Part shown: positions 42,243 through 53,808 of the stretch, piece after piece
Layout: each line of letters begins with the position of its first letter
Position numbering within the stretch: position 1 is the stretch's first letter
Assembly: GCA_951802425.1 (NCBI GenBank)
Contig: OX637803.1
Coordinates: forward strand, 2,976,001 to 3,040,000
Direction: 5' to 3'
Source of the DNA: Clavaria fumosa
Lineage: Eukaryota > Basidiomycota > Agaricomycetes > Agaricales > Clavariaceae
Length of the DNA: 64,000 bases
The notes under the pieces: model-generated
What the model saw: only the letters and a program-made list of their open reading frames with translations
Told to the model about the DNA's origin: nothing
Database searches by the model: none
Program-made: the position numbers and the translations under genes

Positions 42243-43682
42243 CAGTTGCGGGAGAGTTTTATTTCTACGACGTAAAAAGCGATCCGGCTATCAATTTTTT
42301 ACATATCTCCGAGCTAGGTTAGAACGGGGCGCAAGGATCTTTTAGTTTCTTGTGGACCCGAAACGCTCGCTCACTCGTGTTTTGATAAATGTTGGTACCT
42401 CCCCCGGTTTCTTTTTAGCTCTCCTCTTCTTCTCTTTCGCTACCTCCCCGCTCTGTAGTACCTCTTCATCTTCTTCATATGAAGAGTGACTGCCGCATAA
42501 AATGTTCCCGGATCATTGCAGGGTCATCATACGCTTGCGCACGTCATGATGCAAAACCACTTAAGACAAATGCAGATAGCTGGGTTCGCACGTTCACGGT
42601 TCCGACAGGATAAGGGCGACGTGTACACGGGTGTGCGTAATAAGTTGTCTATTGGTCCGTCGAGGGGTAAAAAGGGGACAACAAAAAAGCAACCAGCTAG
42701 TCCTCGATCAGCCGTGGGGTTTACAAGCAGCCCTGCAAAGCCGGGTTGAGGTCACATGTTCTCGAAAATCAGGCACGATCGTTCCTTCCTTTTTTGGATG
42801 AACGCCGGAACATGCCGAAAGGAAGAAAACCAAAGGAAGAAAAAAAAGGGAAAACAAAAGAGTTGAGTTGGAAATGTGAAGAGATGGAAAAAAAAAAGGG
42901 GGGGGGGGGAAAAGGCTCTTTGTTGTTCGCTCACCAGTTCACCGCGTAATAATTGACTAACCGTGTATTGCAGTGGGAACTCGAACCTTGGGGCTACCGA
43001 TTGGAATGTTCCTTCAAAGGCCAAGGTGAGAAGGAATTCTGTTTGTACTGGGGCCACCTTTTTGTGATTCATGGAATGCGCGCAGGATTTCCTTTCCCAT
43101 AACCTACGTCTTTGACATGGCGGACCTATGACCAAAAAGCATGGGAAAAGTCTGCAGAAGGTTTAAATGCAGGTCAATTTCAAACAAATCCCCGTTGAAT
43201 GAGATGGGATCTAACCGCTGTTAACGCGTTGCTTCCACAACATTTTAGGTGGAGATCTTGGATCTACCCGAGGTCGAGGCTCGTCTATAATCTTTCGCTG
43301 ATTCCGGAACGACCTGTCGGGCTGTTTACGCATGGTGCCTTCAGATTGGGCTCATGCACAGTTCACGGGACAAAGACGCTCGGCCTTCCCCCATCCTATT
43401 GTCATTGGTATCAGTGACCCCTTCTGCGGTCGAACAGAGCCCTCCTCCGCCCATCCTTACCTCCAAGTCGAGCATTCTGGCGCCGAATCAAAGCGACTGG
43501 CATAGGTGGGGGCCGTCCATTCTCTATGAGGCTTTTTGCGGGCGCTTTTGACTCGATCCTCGCGCTCTATCAAGTGCGCAACTCCCTAGGTTTTTCCACA
43601 TGGCCAGTGGTGTGTTGCAGGTCGACCCGCATTTACAATTTCTCGTTTAACTTTCTCTGAGTCGCCTCTGTCACAGGACTCG
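42243..43682. other. 1.4-kb intergenic region with homopurine tracts
   Basis: No gene is supported. The interval is probably the long 5' region of the APSES factor. It contains purine-only stretches, notably AAAAAAAAAAGGGGGGGGGG around 42891-42910, which could be triplex- or slippage-prone, and a pyrimidine-rich segment around 42410-42480. Confidence 0.5.
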
Positions 43683-45641
43683 ATGCACCCCTCACCCTCC
43701 GCCCATGCACCGAAATTTTCTCCCTACGCGAGTCCGAATCACCAAGTCAGCAAAGGCCGCTACATTACCAGTAATGACCCGAGAGGCTACATGTCGGTGA
43801 CCGACTTCTTCGTTTTGGCGAAAAATTGCCTCACGATAAGCATTTAGACCCGTGTACGAATATCCTGTTAACGGCCATTGGATCATGATGGACGTCGACG
43901 ATGGTTATATCCTGTGGACTGGAATATGGAAAGGTGGGGATTGTTTTTGAACCTTGCCGCCTTCTCCTCAATGCATCATACATCTAACTTCTCAATCCAG
44001 CCCTCGGACATTCTAAAGGTACAATATCTGCTTTCTTTCTCAAGAGCAGACCTTATCTCACTCATCGAAAGCCGACGTCGTCAGAATGATCGATTCCCAA
44101 CCTGACCTTGCCCCGCTTATTCGCAGGGTTCGCGGTGGGTATCTCAAGATACAAGGCACTTGGATGCCTTTTGAGGTTGGGTTATCCTGTTGCGTTTTCG
44201 TGTTCCAGCACTGACCAATTCCGCCTCAGGTAGCACTGAAATTATCTCGAAGGTGAGTATGTGCCTGTCAGTCGTCTATCTCGTGGGCTCAGCCTCTGTT
44301 CTACACAGGGTGGCATGGAAAATTCGCAATGACCTTATTCCTTTATTTGGGTGATTCAGGATCATCATCGTAAGACCTGGGAGTTGCTTAGTTTTTTTAT
44401 GGTCTAGCCCGACGTTCCCAAGCACCTGTCTTTCGCCGGACCAGCCTGGCTACGGCCAATTGATCCCCGCCGCGAACGGCCGCCGCAGGAATCGGCGTTT
44501 GACGCAAGTCATGCCTTCGCACATGAGTGTGCAACAGCCTCCGCAAGCCAACTGGACGGTCGTCACCCCCGCTTCAGGGCTTGACGATTTTCACAAAACC
44601 CGGCGAAAATCGCTGCCTGACGATCGCCAGCCCTCAACATCAAGCCGTCCACTTGGTTCTCCCTCCGACACAAGCGAGCAGAGCTACCAGCGTTTTCCGC
44701 CATCAACACACCCATTTGGCGTGACCTTGACGCCTTCTTCCCCGAGTCCCAGTCCGTCGGTCAACCGCAGTCAGATCTCGCGATACAGTCCCTATCCTGA
44801 TCGCTCCACTCTTGGCCGTCGAAGTTCGACAGCGTCGCTGACCAGCCAGTTGCCAGCACTATCCCTGCAGGACCACGTCCCTGATTCGCGTGGACGCCTT
44901 GGGGACATCGTGCTCCCTCGCATCCAGTCATCTCCGCATGTTGAAACACAAGGGACGTCGGGCTTTACTTTGCCACCTATTTCTGCGATGGAGGACATGC
45001 GGGGTATTCGCTCCAACGATTCGGCAGCTGTGCTGCGTCGCTTACAGTTGGACGACTCTGACCGAGAACACATGAACAGCAGGAGCAGCAGCTTCTCGGG
45101 CAGCGCGTCACACTCGCATAGGTCAGGACATTATACTATTGTTCTGTTAGTTGTTCCAAGGTGTGCTGAATGACCACGTGCGGTTAGACTTTCATCGAGC
45201 AGCGGAGAGTCGTCGGGCTCGCACCTTCGATCCGTGGACGATCATGCCTCCGTGCGTGCACGAAAATTTGATTTATGAGCTTGAAAGTGCTGCTTGCCCT
45301 TACACACGCATCCACAGGACTTGGAGCGTGATACTACCCATCTTTCACAAAATGGTTACTCGAATCGTGGCCCGCCGCCTAGTTCTCCGCCTAGGCCATA
45401 TTATCCTGGCGCCGAAGGCTTGAGGCTCCACACGACGCCCACCATAAAAGACAACGCTCTCATGGGCTCGCGAAGTGATGCATCTGCAACTCCCCGCCCG
45501 GACACTTGGATGAATTCCCGGCAATACCATGGGCCTGATGAGACGCTACGGGAGCGGGGCATGCGAATTTCTGCATGTCGGGACTCCCAGGAACGCCGCG
45601 GCGGTGGCGAATCCCCCGTATATTCCTACCGCCGCTGGTAG
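43683..45641 (+). CDS. APSES/KilA-N-type DNA-binding transcription factor, about nine exons
   Basis: The spliced frame begins MHPSPSAHAPKFSPYASPNH and includes KGRYITSNDPRGYIPVYEYP, VNGHWIMMDVDDGYILWTGI, WKALGHSKADVVRMIDSQPD, APLIRRVRGGYLKIQGTWMP, FEVALKLSRRVAWKIRNDLI and PLFG...PSTCLSP. This is the APSES helix-turn-helix block found in fungal developmental regulators. Every junction I traced is GT..AG and in phase. The remainder is Ser/Pro-rich with RRRNRR and KTRRKSLP basic clusters (nuclear signals) and no ankyrin repeats, unlike Swi4/Mbp1 proteins. It ends at 45641. APSES proteins control morphogenesis or cell-cycle genes; the target is not predictable here. Confidence 0.85.
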
Positions 45642-46106
45642 GCGATACCTCCTTGTTCGCATCTCGTGCATTTCGTTTGACTGGATGGAGTGTTGGTCAA
45701 TGTTGATTTAATGGATATAAGTACATGTTTTGCTCTGTGACACGAGGATGACATCTTCTCTCTCCGACTCTGGAACGGATCTGGAATTGTACGGGAAATG
45801 CATGGATTTTCTGTGGCGCCTACACGGATTGCGGTCTTCTCTGACGCGTCAGAAATTTGACCTTGAGCAGTAGTTCGACTTTGTAGCTCATCGCAGTCTT
45901 TCTCTTTAGCGAATATATTTGGGTGTGTGTGGCTGTTTGCTCGACCACGATCGTACCGCGCCTTTGCAGCTGCGACGGTCTCTGTAACGGCGCTGCCTTT
46001 ACCTTCCGCCATCATTACTCAAATAGAGGAGATACCCCTTGTTCCTCTAAGGGAACTCCACTCGTACCCCCCTAAGGAACGCAGGGAAATTCTATCGACG
46101 ATATAT
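45642..46106. other. Intergenic between APSES factor and SPX transporter
   Basis: About 465 bp with no gene. It should hold the APSES 3' UTR and the SPX transporter promoter. ATATATATG overlaps the transporter start codon. Confidence 0.5.
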
Positions 46107-49100
46107 ATGAAATTCAGGTGTGTCAAGCCGCCCTTGAAATATTTCACGGGTGACACCGCGTAATATAGTTCTTCTCTCAAATTCAACGCTGTCTCGGATT
46201 GGTGGGATGAGTATATCGCGTACGTCTTCGCTTGCGTTGCGGTGACAACGTTCACTTCGACATTCGTCTAGCTACGACGCTCTCAAGCGACGCATTTACG
46301 AATTGGAAAAGCAGCACTACGGTCGAGAGCGTAGCAGCTATGATCTGGAAGCCCATGAACGGACGACTCTAGTGGGTAGCCTAGAAGGTTCCTCGCCGGA
46401 CTCTGTCTTTGTCTCGCTTCTGGACAAAGATCTGCACAAGATCTGCGCATTCTATGAATCGCAAGAGAAGGAAATATTTGCAGATTTTGAAGAATTGGAG
46501 GGCCTTATCAAAGCGCAAGAAGAGGCGGGTATTGTTGATACACCTAGTTACTTGGAGGATGAAGACGAGGACGAGGACGAAGACGAAGGCGATAGTTTGG
46601 ATGTCGCCGGCGGATCAAGAAGTAGAAGTGGAACTTGTCGACGCCGCGAGAAATCCACGTCCCTTAACCGACACCCCAGATTCACGGCAAGTGGGTCTAT
46701 GCCTTTGCTCTGCATTGGGAAAGCAACTCAGATGGGATGTGATAGGTAGCAGCTCTGCTCCGGCAGCTGAAGTCTCACCAGTTCGCCACCGCCATAGCAT
46801 ATCTTCGAGTGACGATAATGCTGACCTGGAAAATTCTAATACCACTTTTGATCATGGATTATTCGGATCTCCTCTGGGTACTGTCCGCTCATTGGCGGGC
46901 AGGCTTCACCTCAGAAGGGACAGTCATGCAGAATCCGTAGATATCTGGACTGCCAAGACTAGCTATGCTCGGGATACAAGATTACTTTTTAAACGGAAGA
47001 TCACCAATGTCTATACCTCGCTAACTTCTCTGAAGTCTTATGTCGATATCAACTATTCTGGGTTTCGCAAGATTCTCAAGAAGTATGATGATTCACCTCT
47101 ACCTATGTTCGCCCTGACTCTTCTCATCCAAGGTATGACAAAGTCATGTATAGCGAGGCGCGTACCCACATACTCTGTGATCAGGCCCACTTGACAAGAA
47201 TCTGCCTCGCAGCTTCAAGGTCGATATCTGCACGAAGTTGTGGAACCTGCTACTCCATTTACCCAGCAGACCAAAGCTAAACTCAACGCCGCCATCGATC
47301 ACATTACCGACCTCTATGCGAAGTGTGTTACCAAGGAAAACAAGTCCCTAGCGAAGCAACAACTCAGACTGCACCAACGAGAGAATATAGCTTGGGAGCG
47401 TGATACAGTTTGGCGTCAAATGATTGGACGGGAGAGACGAGGGGAGATCGATGGGGCAGTCAAAGCCATGAGTGTCATCGCAGGAGAAGAGGATATTGGG
47501 AAGATGACTCTGTCGACTCCTGTCGGGCGTTTCAGACTCTCACCCCGGAAGATATCGATAGTGATCGCTCTGGCTGTTTTTCTCATTTTCCTGCGTGTGC
47601 AGATCGTAGAAGGGACCGAAGCAAACAGATGTCTTGCTATCCTCGTATTCTGCACGATTTTATGGGCCACGGAGGTAATGTCACTTCATTTGTACTCTGC
47701 TCGTATTCATCGTCGTATACAGGCCATACCACTCTTCGTCACCTCCTTATTTGTTCCTTTGCTTCTGGTCTGCCTGCAGGTTATACGCTCTCCGGATGGG
47801 TCGGAACATCTGCCTACGCCGGCTGCGGCCAAGTGAGCATCCGACGATCAGTATCAACCCCTCTCACTAATTGACGGATCTTCTTCACAGGTTCGTGTTC
47901 TCAGTGATGTTTTCCCCAACCATTATGCTACTCATTGGTGGCTTCACCATTGCCTCAGCTTTGAGCAAAACCAATATCGACCGCCACCTAATTACTCGGG
48001 TTCTCAGCGTCGCTGGTTCGAAACCGAACAATGTTATCCTCGCTGTAATGGGCGTTTCCTGTTTCGCAAGTATGTGGATCAGGTACGAGCCTATATCTCC
48101 TCCACCTTTCGCTGTCCTCACGATAGCCAGTAATGTCGCCGCTCCAACGCTTTGCTTTACATTGATTCGAGTCAGCTGCGCTTCTAAATATTATTGCAAG
48201 TCGTATACTAATACTTAACACAGCCAATTTTGAGAACGCTGCCGCCCAAGGCTCCGTTTGGTCCTGCGATTATTGTGCGTAATTCGTTTACAAATTGAGG
48301 CGCCATCTCACATGTGCTCAAGCTTGCAATTGCACTTGCCGCGAATATCGGAGGCCAGAGCTCGCCGATCTCGTCTCCACAGAATTTGATCGCTCTCCAA
48401 GCGATGGATCCGCCTTTGGACTGGTCTAGGTGGTTTGCGGTCGCCCTACCGGTTTCTGCTATATCCGTAGTGCTTATTTGGCTTCTTCTTCTCGCGAGTT
48501 ACCGGCCGGGACATTCGCCCGATGGCGAAGGAGAGATTGAGATCAAAGCTATCCGTCCAATCAAAGAAGCGTTCACTTTGAAACAGTATTGGGTCTCGCT
48601 TGTGTGTTTGGTGACCATTGCGCTTTGGTGCATAGAACATCGGATCGAGGAGACCGTTGGGGATATGGGCGTTATCGCTATCATCCCGATTGTGGCTTTT
48701 TTCTCGACAGGTGTACTAAAGAAGGTCAGGGACTCAAGCTTCGGATATCTTCTTTCCACGCTCACTCACATTCGCAGGATGATTTTGAGCAGTTTGCGTG
48801 GACGATTGTCTTCCTTGCAATGGGTGGCATAGCGCTTGGCAAAGGGGTAATATCCAGTGGGCTGCTTGACGTCCTGGATATCGCAATTCGTGACCTGGTC
48901 ACTGGGCATTCTCTATATGCAGTGGTTCTTGTCCTTTCTGTTGTTGTGCTGGTAAACACTAGCCTCTCCATAACGGATCAAATACTGATGCAGGTTCGGC
49001 AGATCGTCTCGACCTTTATCAGTCACACAATAGCGAGCGTCTTGCTTGTTCCCATCGCAAAGGAGGTCGGCTCCAACTTGGCCGGTGATCACGCTAATCT

Positions 49101-49472
49101 CCTCATCTTCATCACTGGTCTTATTTGCTCCGCGGGGATGGGGATGCCTGTTTCTGGATTCCCTAATCAGACTGCGTACGTGTAACATTGCTTGGTCTCG
49201 CTATCCCATGTGACCGAAGATCGTCAGGGCGACTCAAGAGGATGAACTGGGCAACCTCTATTTGTCCAATGTTGACTTCTTAAAGAACGGCGTCCCTGCG
49301 AGTATAATCGCCGCCCTGGTGAGAACAATAGACATGCATTCCACGACATGCGGACTTAATCCTAAACAAGGTTGTTGTGACTGTGGGCTTCATCCTGATG
49401 AAGGTCATCGGGTACGAGAAGTCACCCATTGTGATCACCGCTGTCACTCACGTGTGGCTTTGTAGACTTTGA
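46107..49472 (+). CDS. SPX-domain phosphate permease (Pho87/Pho90/Pho91 type)
   Basis: The start MKFSSSLKFNAVSDWWDEYI AYDALKR is assembled from three short exons. The SPX domain ends with KRKITNVYTSLTSLKSYVDI and NYSGFRKILKKYD near residue 300. An acidic Asp/Glu repeat lies in its middle. The C-terminal part is a polytopic SLC13/DASS-like anion permease, with hydrophobic helices KISIVIALAVFLIFLRVQIV, CLAILVFCTILWATE, FSPTIMLLIGGFTIASAL, MGVSCFASMWIS, ANIGGQSSPISSPQN, FAWTIVFLAMGGIALGKGV, and AGMGMPVSGFPN (second ion-binding hairpin). It stops at 49470-49472. SPX senses inositol pyrophosphates and restrains low-affinity phosphate uptake or vacuolar export. Plasma-membrane versus vacuolar location cannot be told from sequence. 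Confidence 0.92.
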
Positions 49473-50245
49473 CACCGCTGACCACATTCTGCATCGGTGG
49501 AGCGACGCTGGGTCAAGGGTCGACTTTCCGTGAGAGTGAAGTATTAATTGATCCGGGGAGTCATAATTTTCCATACAGTAATGATGTCAAACAGTCGACT
49601 ACCACAAATTGTGTCGGCATTCTGCTAAGGTGACATTGCTATATTTATATTCAGTCGGTTTGGAGAGAAGGAAACGACGATGTGGTAGCGCCGTGTCCCT
49701 GGCGTCGGAGAAAAGGAATTCGAATATTGACATTGACTGGGAATAATTTCTCAACTCTTGACATGCACGTTTGCACGTTTTTGACTTGAGTCAAGAAAAG
49801 GACTTTCAATCGAGGAGCTGAGTTTCGGGATATCCCGCTACAGCCTCTCTCACCTAACCTTTCACTTATACTTATCCCTAGACTGTTGCAGCAATGTTGA
49901 AGCCCAAGTATTGCAGACCAAAATCAGGGCTTCGTGTAGTGGTTCTCGATGTTACGAACTTGGATTGGGCACTTAAAGCCCACACCCCATCAATGTCAAG
50001 AGAGCAGAAGCCATGGTAAGTTGGCGGTCTAGGTTGGTGGTCAAATGCTGGTTTTGATAGCAATATGATGGTAATATAATGCTCAATGATTCATTCATCT
50101 CACTGACCAGGACCAGGAAATTCTCAGTTTGCATTATTAGCATCATCATGTTTGTGACGCGTGACAACCCCATTTTAGGCAAATTCGCGTTACCAACGAT
50201 CAGTCGCGTCAACTCGCACGCTCGTGCGCCTCAAACTCAACGGCC
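49473..50245. other. Intergenic, no gene supported
   Basis: AT-rich in places. Short minus-strand frames at 49878-50212 have no recognisable domain. It contains the BRCT-gene promoter; ACGCGTGAC/ACGCGTC words occur at about 50156-50265, close to the ATG. Confidence 0.45.
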
Positions 50246-53200
50246 ATGAAGCGACGCGTCAATAAGTCGAGCAAGGTAAGAACGCTGTCCATAAACGATC
50301 AATTTCTATCTCATACGATGTTGGATAGGTCCCAAACGTTAAATTACGTCCGGCGCAACGCGGGGCAACGGCAACTGGGTCGCCCGTCGCGCCGCAGAGC
50401 AGCTATTTGGTCCAGGATACCCAGACCGATTTAGGTTCAACACTACAGGATCCATGTCCGCGGCCGTTTAGAGGCGTTGTACTCTGCACTACTGGGGATC
50501 TCGACAAGGTCCGAATCGCTTTATGACTCGTTCTGAAAGTGTCCTGTTTGACGGGACGTTCCTACACAGCCTACACTATTGAAACAGGCTCTCGAACTTG
50601 GTGCTACATCGACAAGTGCCTTCACTGATAGGGTAACTCACCTGGTTGCCGCCAGTCATGGAGGTGCCAAGTATGTGGTGGGTGCAGTTATCACGTTAAC
50701 GCGATGGTCTCGATCACATGTGCACCGCTGATAGTGCGCCCTCGAACGGGGCATCCCCATTATGCTACCCGATTGGATCACGGAGAGCTACAAAGTATGG
50801 TTGCGAGGAGATGATATTGATCTTGAGGCAGTAAGTGCAACGAGCTTCGCCTTGGTCTGTCGAGACAAACTGTCTCCTTCGGTTTCACAGTCTGTAGCTG
50901 CGCATCGTATTCCCATCTTCTCTGGCGTCACTTTGTGCCCCTCAGGCATCGATTGTATAAGGCGTCGCACCCTCATCAACAAGAAGGTTACAGCCCAGGG
51001 AGGTGCATACGTCAAGAACCTTGAACGCCCTGTCAAAGTCACGCACCTCCTGTGCTCCGGAGATGAAGAGACGGAGAAGATGCGATACGCGAAGAAGTTC
51101 AATAGGCAAGGTGAGGCCAAAATCTGGTTGGTTTGGGAGGAATGGTTTTGGGACTCGCTCGATTACGGAGGTCGGCTCGACGAGGTCAAATACTCGATCG
51201 ACGAACCGAGGCGACCGTTTATCAGTGCGTATCTCTCCTCCCTTCTTTCCTTTCTTTCCGGCGCGAATGACATATTACCAGCGGAGAACTCGCGAGTACC
51301 GCCTCTTTCCAGTGTGCTGGTCGAGCCGACTGCAGAACAACAATCTCCTCCCGAAATTCTTCCTGCCTCGGCAGGGACCTATCAGTCTTTCGCAGAAGAT
51401 GAGCAGCCGCAGCCAGAGGATGAACCCGCATCGATTAGAAAACGCGTCCCGGCTGAGACGCTACAGATGTGGCAGACGCTTCTCAAGCCACGGGGATACG
51501 AAATTAAAGACAGCGGGTTGGTCAGGGATCCATCGGGTACGGGGAGGGAGCTCGACTTAGATTTGAATTCTCCGTCGGGCGGTGCCAGTAGTGGAGTAGT
51601 GGGAGATGGAAGTGTGATTGGCGCTTTCCGACGTGCAAGCTCCTCCGCTCCTCAAGTCCACAAAGACCCCACCGTTCGCTCACGGCCTTTCCGGACTGCC
51701 TCTGCATCCGAAGCTCCACAGCGTGTTAATGTCCAAAACACACATTCCACCCCACAATCGCCACGTCCTTCAGCGCCGCGATCCTCAACTTTGTTTGCGG
51801 GAATGGTATTTCGCGCGTTGGGAGAAGCGAGAAGCGCCGCCGTGCGTGCTGGCATCGAGGGCTGTGGCGGCCGTATGGTGGGGGATGAAGAAATTGACGT
51901 TGAAGTCAATTTTATCATTGTTCGACTCGTCAGGTCATTATTCACTACACTTGTGACGCATACAGAGACGCTTACTCAGCGCTATCTTAATCCAGCGGTA
52001 GCAAGATTTACAGGGAAGAAAAAGAGGAATCGGAAAAGGTCAAGTATCGCACAGAATGCTGGTTGGAGCGTTGCCTCTTCTTAGAGCGTGTCTACTCTCC
52101 TGAAGAACATGTCTCTTTCGTTCCCCTGGCAATCGACACTCCCGTCCATGGTAGGTGTTCCTCGTGCCTTTCGCGCTTATACCTGAGTACAGAAATCCGC
52201 TGATCGCGACCTCAGGTGCTGAAGGGGTGAGTTTTTGTTGGTCGGGACTTGATCAATCCGAGATATGTTGGGTCAAGAGGCTCGCTCGGGCTTTAGGTAT
52301 GCTCTCTAGTCCTGACTCGTATAGACATTGCTGGTACGAAGGGGATCTTGTATTGTAGGTCTTTCGCTCGCGCAGACATTCACACCCCGATGCACACACC
52401 TCCTTTGCCCTTCACGGACAGGCGCAAAGTATGACAAGGCGTGCGAGTGGGGGGTTCCGGTTGTCGGGATGGAATGGATCCAGTTCATTGCCACTGAGGG
52501 ACGCATTCCCTCGTTTGGGGATGATGACCGACAAGAGACGGTGATTACGCAGTCTGCCAAGTCCAAAGGGAGGGCGAAGGCGAATGATTCTGGCGTCTCC
52601 GAGATGGTCGACGGTATGTGTTATATCGAGAGCTGGCGGCATGCTAATGTGTGTGGTCTAGACGAAAAAGGACAACAGGGAACCTGTGATGCGGGCGATG
52701 GCCAATCGCCCGTGGGGGATTCAATCAACGTCACTGCGCCACCCTCGAGTGGAGGGTTTAAACCAGAAGAAGCACACTACGAGCAGGGATCTTCGTCTTC
52801 CACGTCAACATCAACGTCAGACCAGGGGTCTGTGACGTTGCGCGACTTGCGCGAAATGGAACGCGAGATCACGTCAATGCGAGTACCCTCGTCTACGTCA
52901 CCTTCACCAATGAAGATTCCGCAGAACTCCTCGCCTCAACGGAATTGTTCACCTGTAAAAGTATCGGCGGAAGTGACTAAGGCGCTGCAGGACAGCATCA
53001 CGAGATTACTCGGGAAGAGGCCTCTGGAGCGGAGTCCCCCACGTCAACAACACCACAGGAACGGAAAACGAGTGAGACCTCAAGCTAATCCGAGGGTGAG
53101 TTCTTATTCCCTCCTCCCCATTCTTCTCCTATGTCTGGTACTTGCGCATTGACATGGCTCGCGACCTTCAGCCTGCACCACGACGCCAATCTCCCGATTT

Positions 53201-53498
53201 GAAGACCCCAACACCTCTCTCCAGCGCCATTCATGTGCGCGAGCCGCTCTCTCCCTGTATACAAACACTCGACCCGCTCGCTGAGCAGAGTGGGATCGAT
53301 ATCTTACCCGATGCGAGCGTCGTAGAAGAGTCTATTCGAGTGGTATACGAAGATCCGGTGCAACGGGAAGAGAGGCAGCGGCTCATGAGTCTCTTTGAGT
53401 CCCGTACACCTGCCGTCATACCAGTTGCGGAAATAGAGGCAGGGCAGAAAAGTCGTGCTGTACGAAAGAGACGAAGCACGAGGATTGCGGGCTTTTGA
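50246..53498 (+). CDS. Multi-BRCT protein, Dpb11/Rad4(Cut5)/TopBP1 homologue
   Basis: The first exon encodes MKRRVNKSSK; later exons join in phase. BRCT1: RPFRGVVLCTTGDLDK, QALELGATSTSAFTDRVTHL, IPIMLPDWITESYKVWLRGD. BRCT2: IPIFSGVTLCPSGIDCIRRR, TAQGGAYVKNL, VTHLLCSGDE, WLVWEEWFWDSLDYGGRLDE. Then come a disordered linker, BRCT3 with STLFAGMVFRALGE and GCGGRMVGDEE, and BRCT4 with FCWSGLD..EICWVKRLARA, CTHLLCPSRTGAKYDKACEW and GVPVVGMEWIQF. The long tail ends KRRSTRIAGF at 53498. These scaffolds bind phosphorylated Sld3/Rad9 and support replication initiation and checkpoint signalling in the nucleus. BRCT number and order match the fungal family. The exon between BRCT3 and BRCT4 was only roughly traced. 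Confidence 0.88.
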
Positions 53499-53808
53499 AT
53501 GGCGGGGATTGCGCACGAGATTTTGAGTCATCCATCTGGCCATATCTAGTGCCGCGGCGGCCGGTGATCAAGAGTGCTAGGTCATGACGAAATGCGTTCA
53601 CCCATCCATTGCACAGCAACTAACTCGCCGAGCCCGACGTCTGGTGATGGGCGTGGAGGTTCTGCTAGAAGGGCGACCTGGTGGAGTGACTGCTTACAAG
53701 GTTTGATAACTTTGGGGCGGTGGGCGGAGCAGAATATTTCTGCAGATAGTTCATACCATTACAGTAGGGGTTTTGGATAGTGGTGGCACGAAGAATATAC
53801 ACATTTAT
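53499..53808. other. Convergent 3' ends, no gene
   Basis: This 310-bp gap separates the BRCT gene (plus) and the Ubp14 gene (minus), which converge. It holds their 3' UTRs only. Confidence 0.6.
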
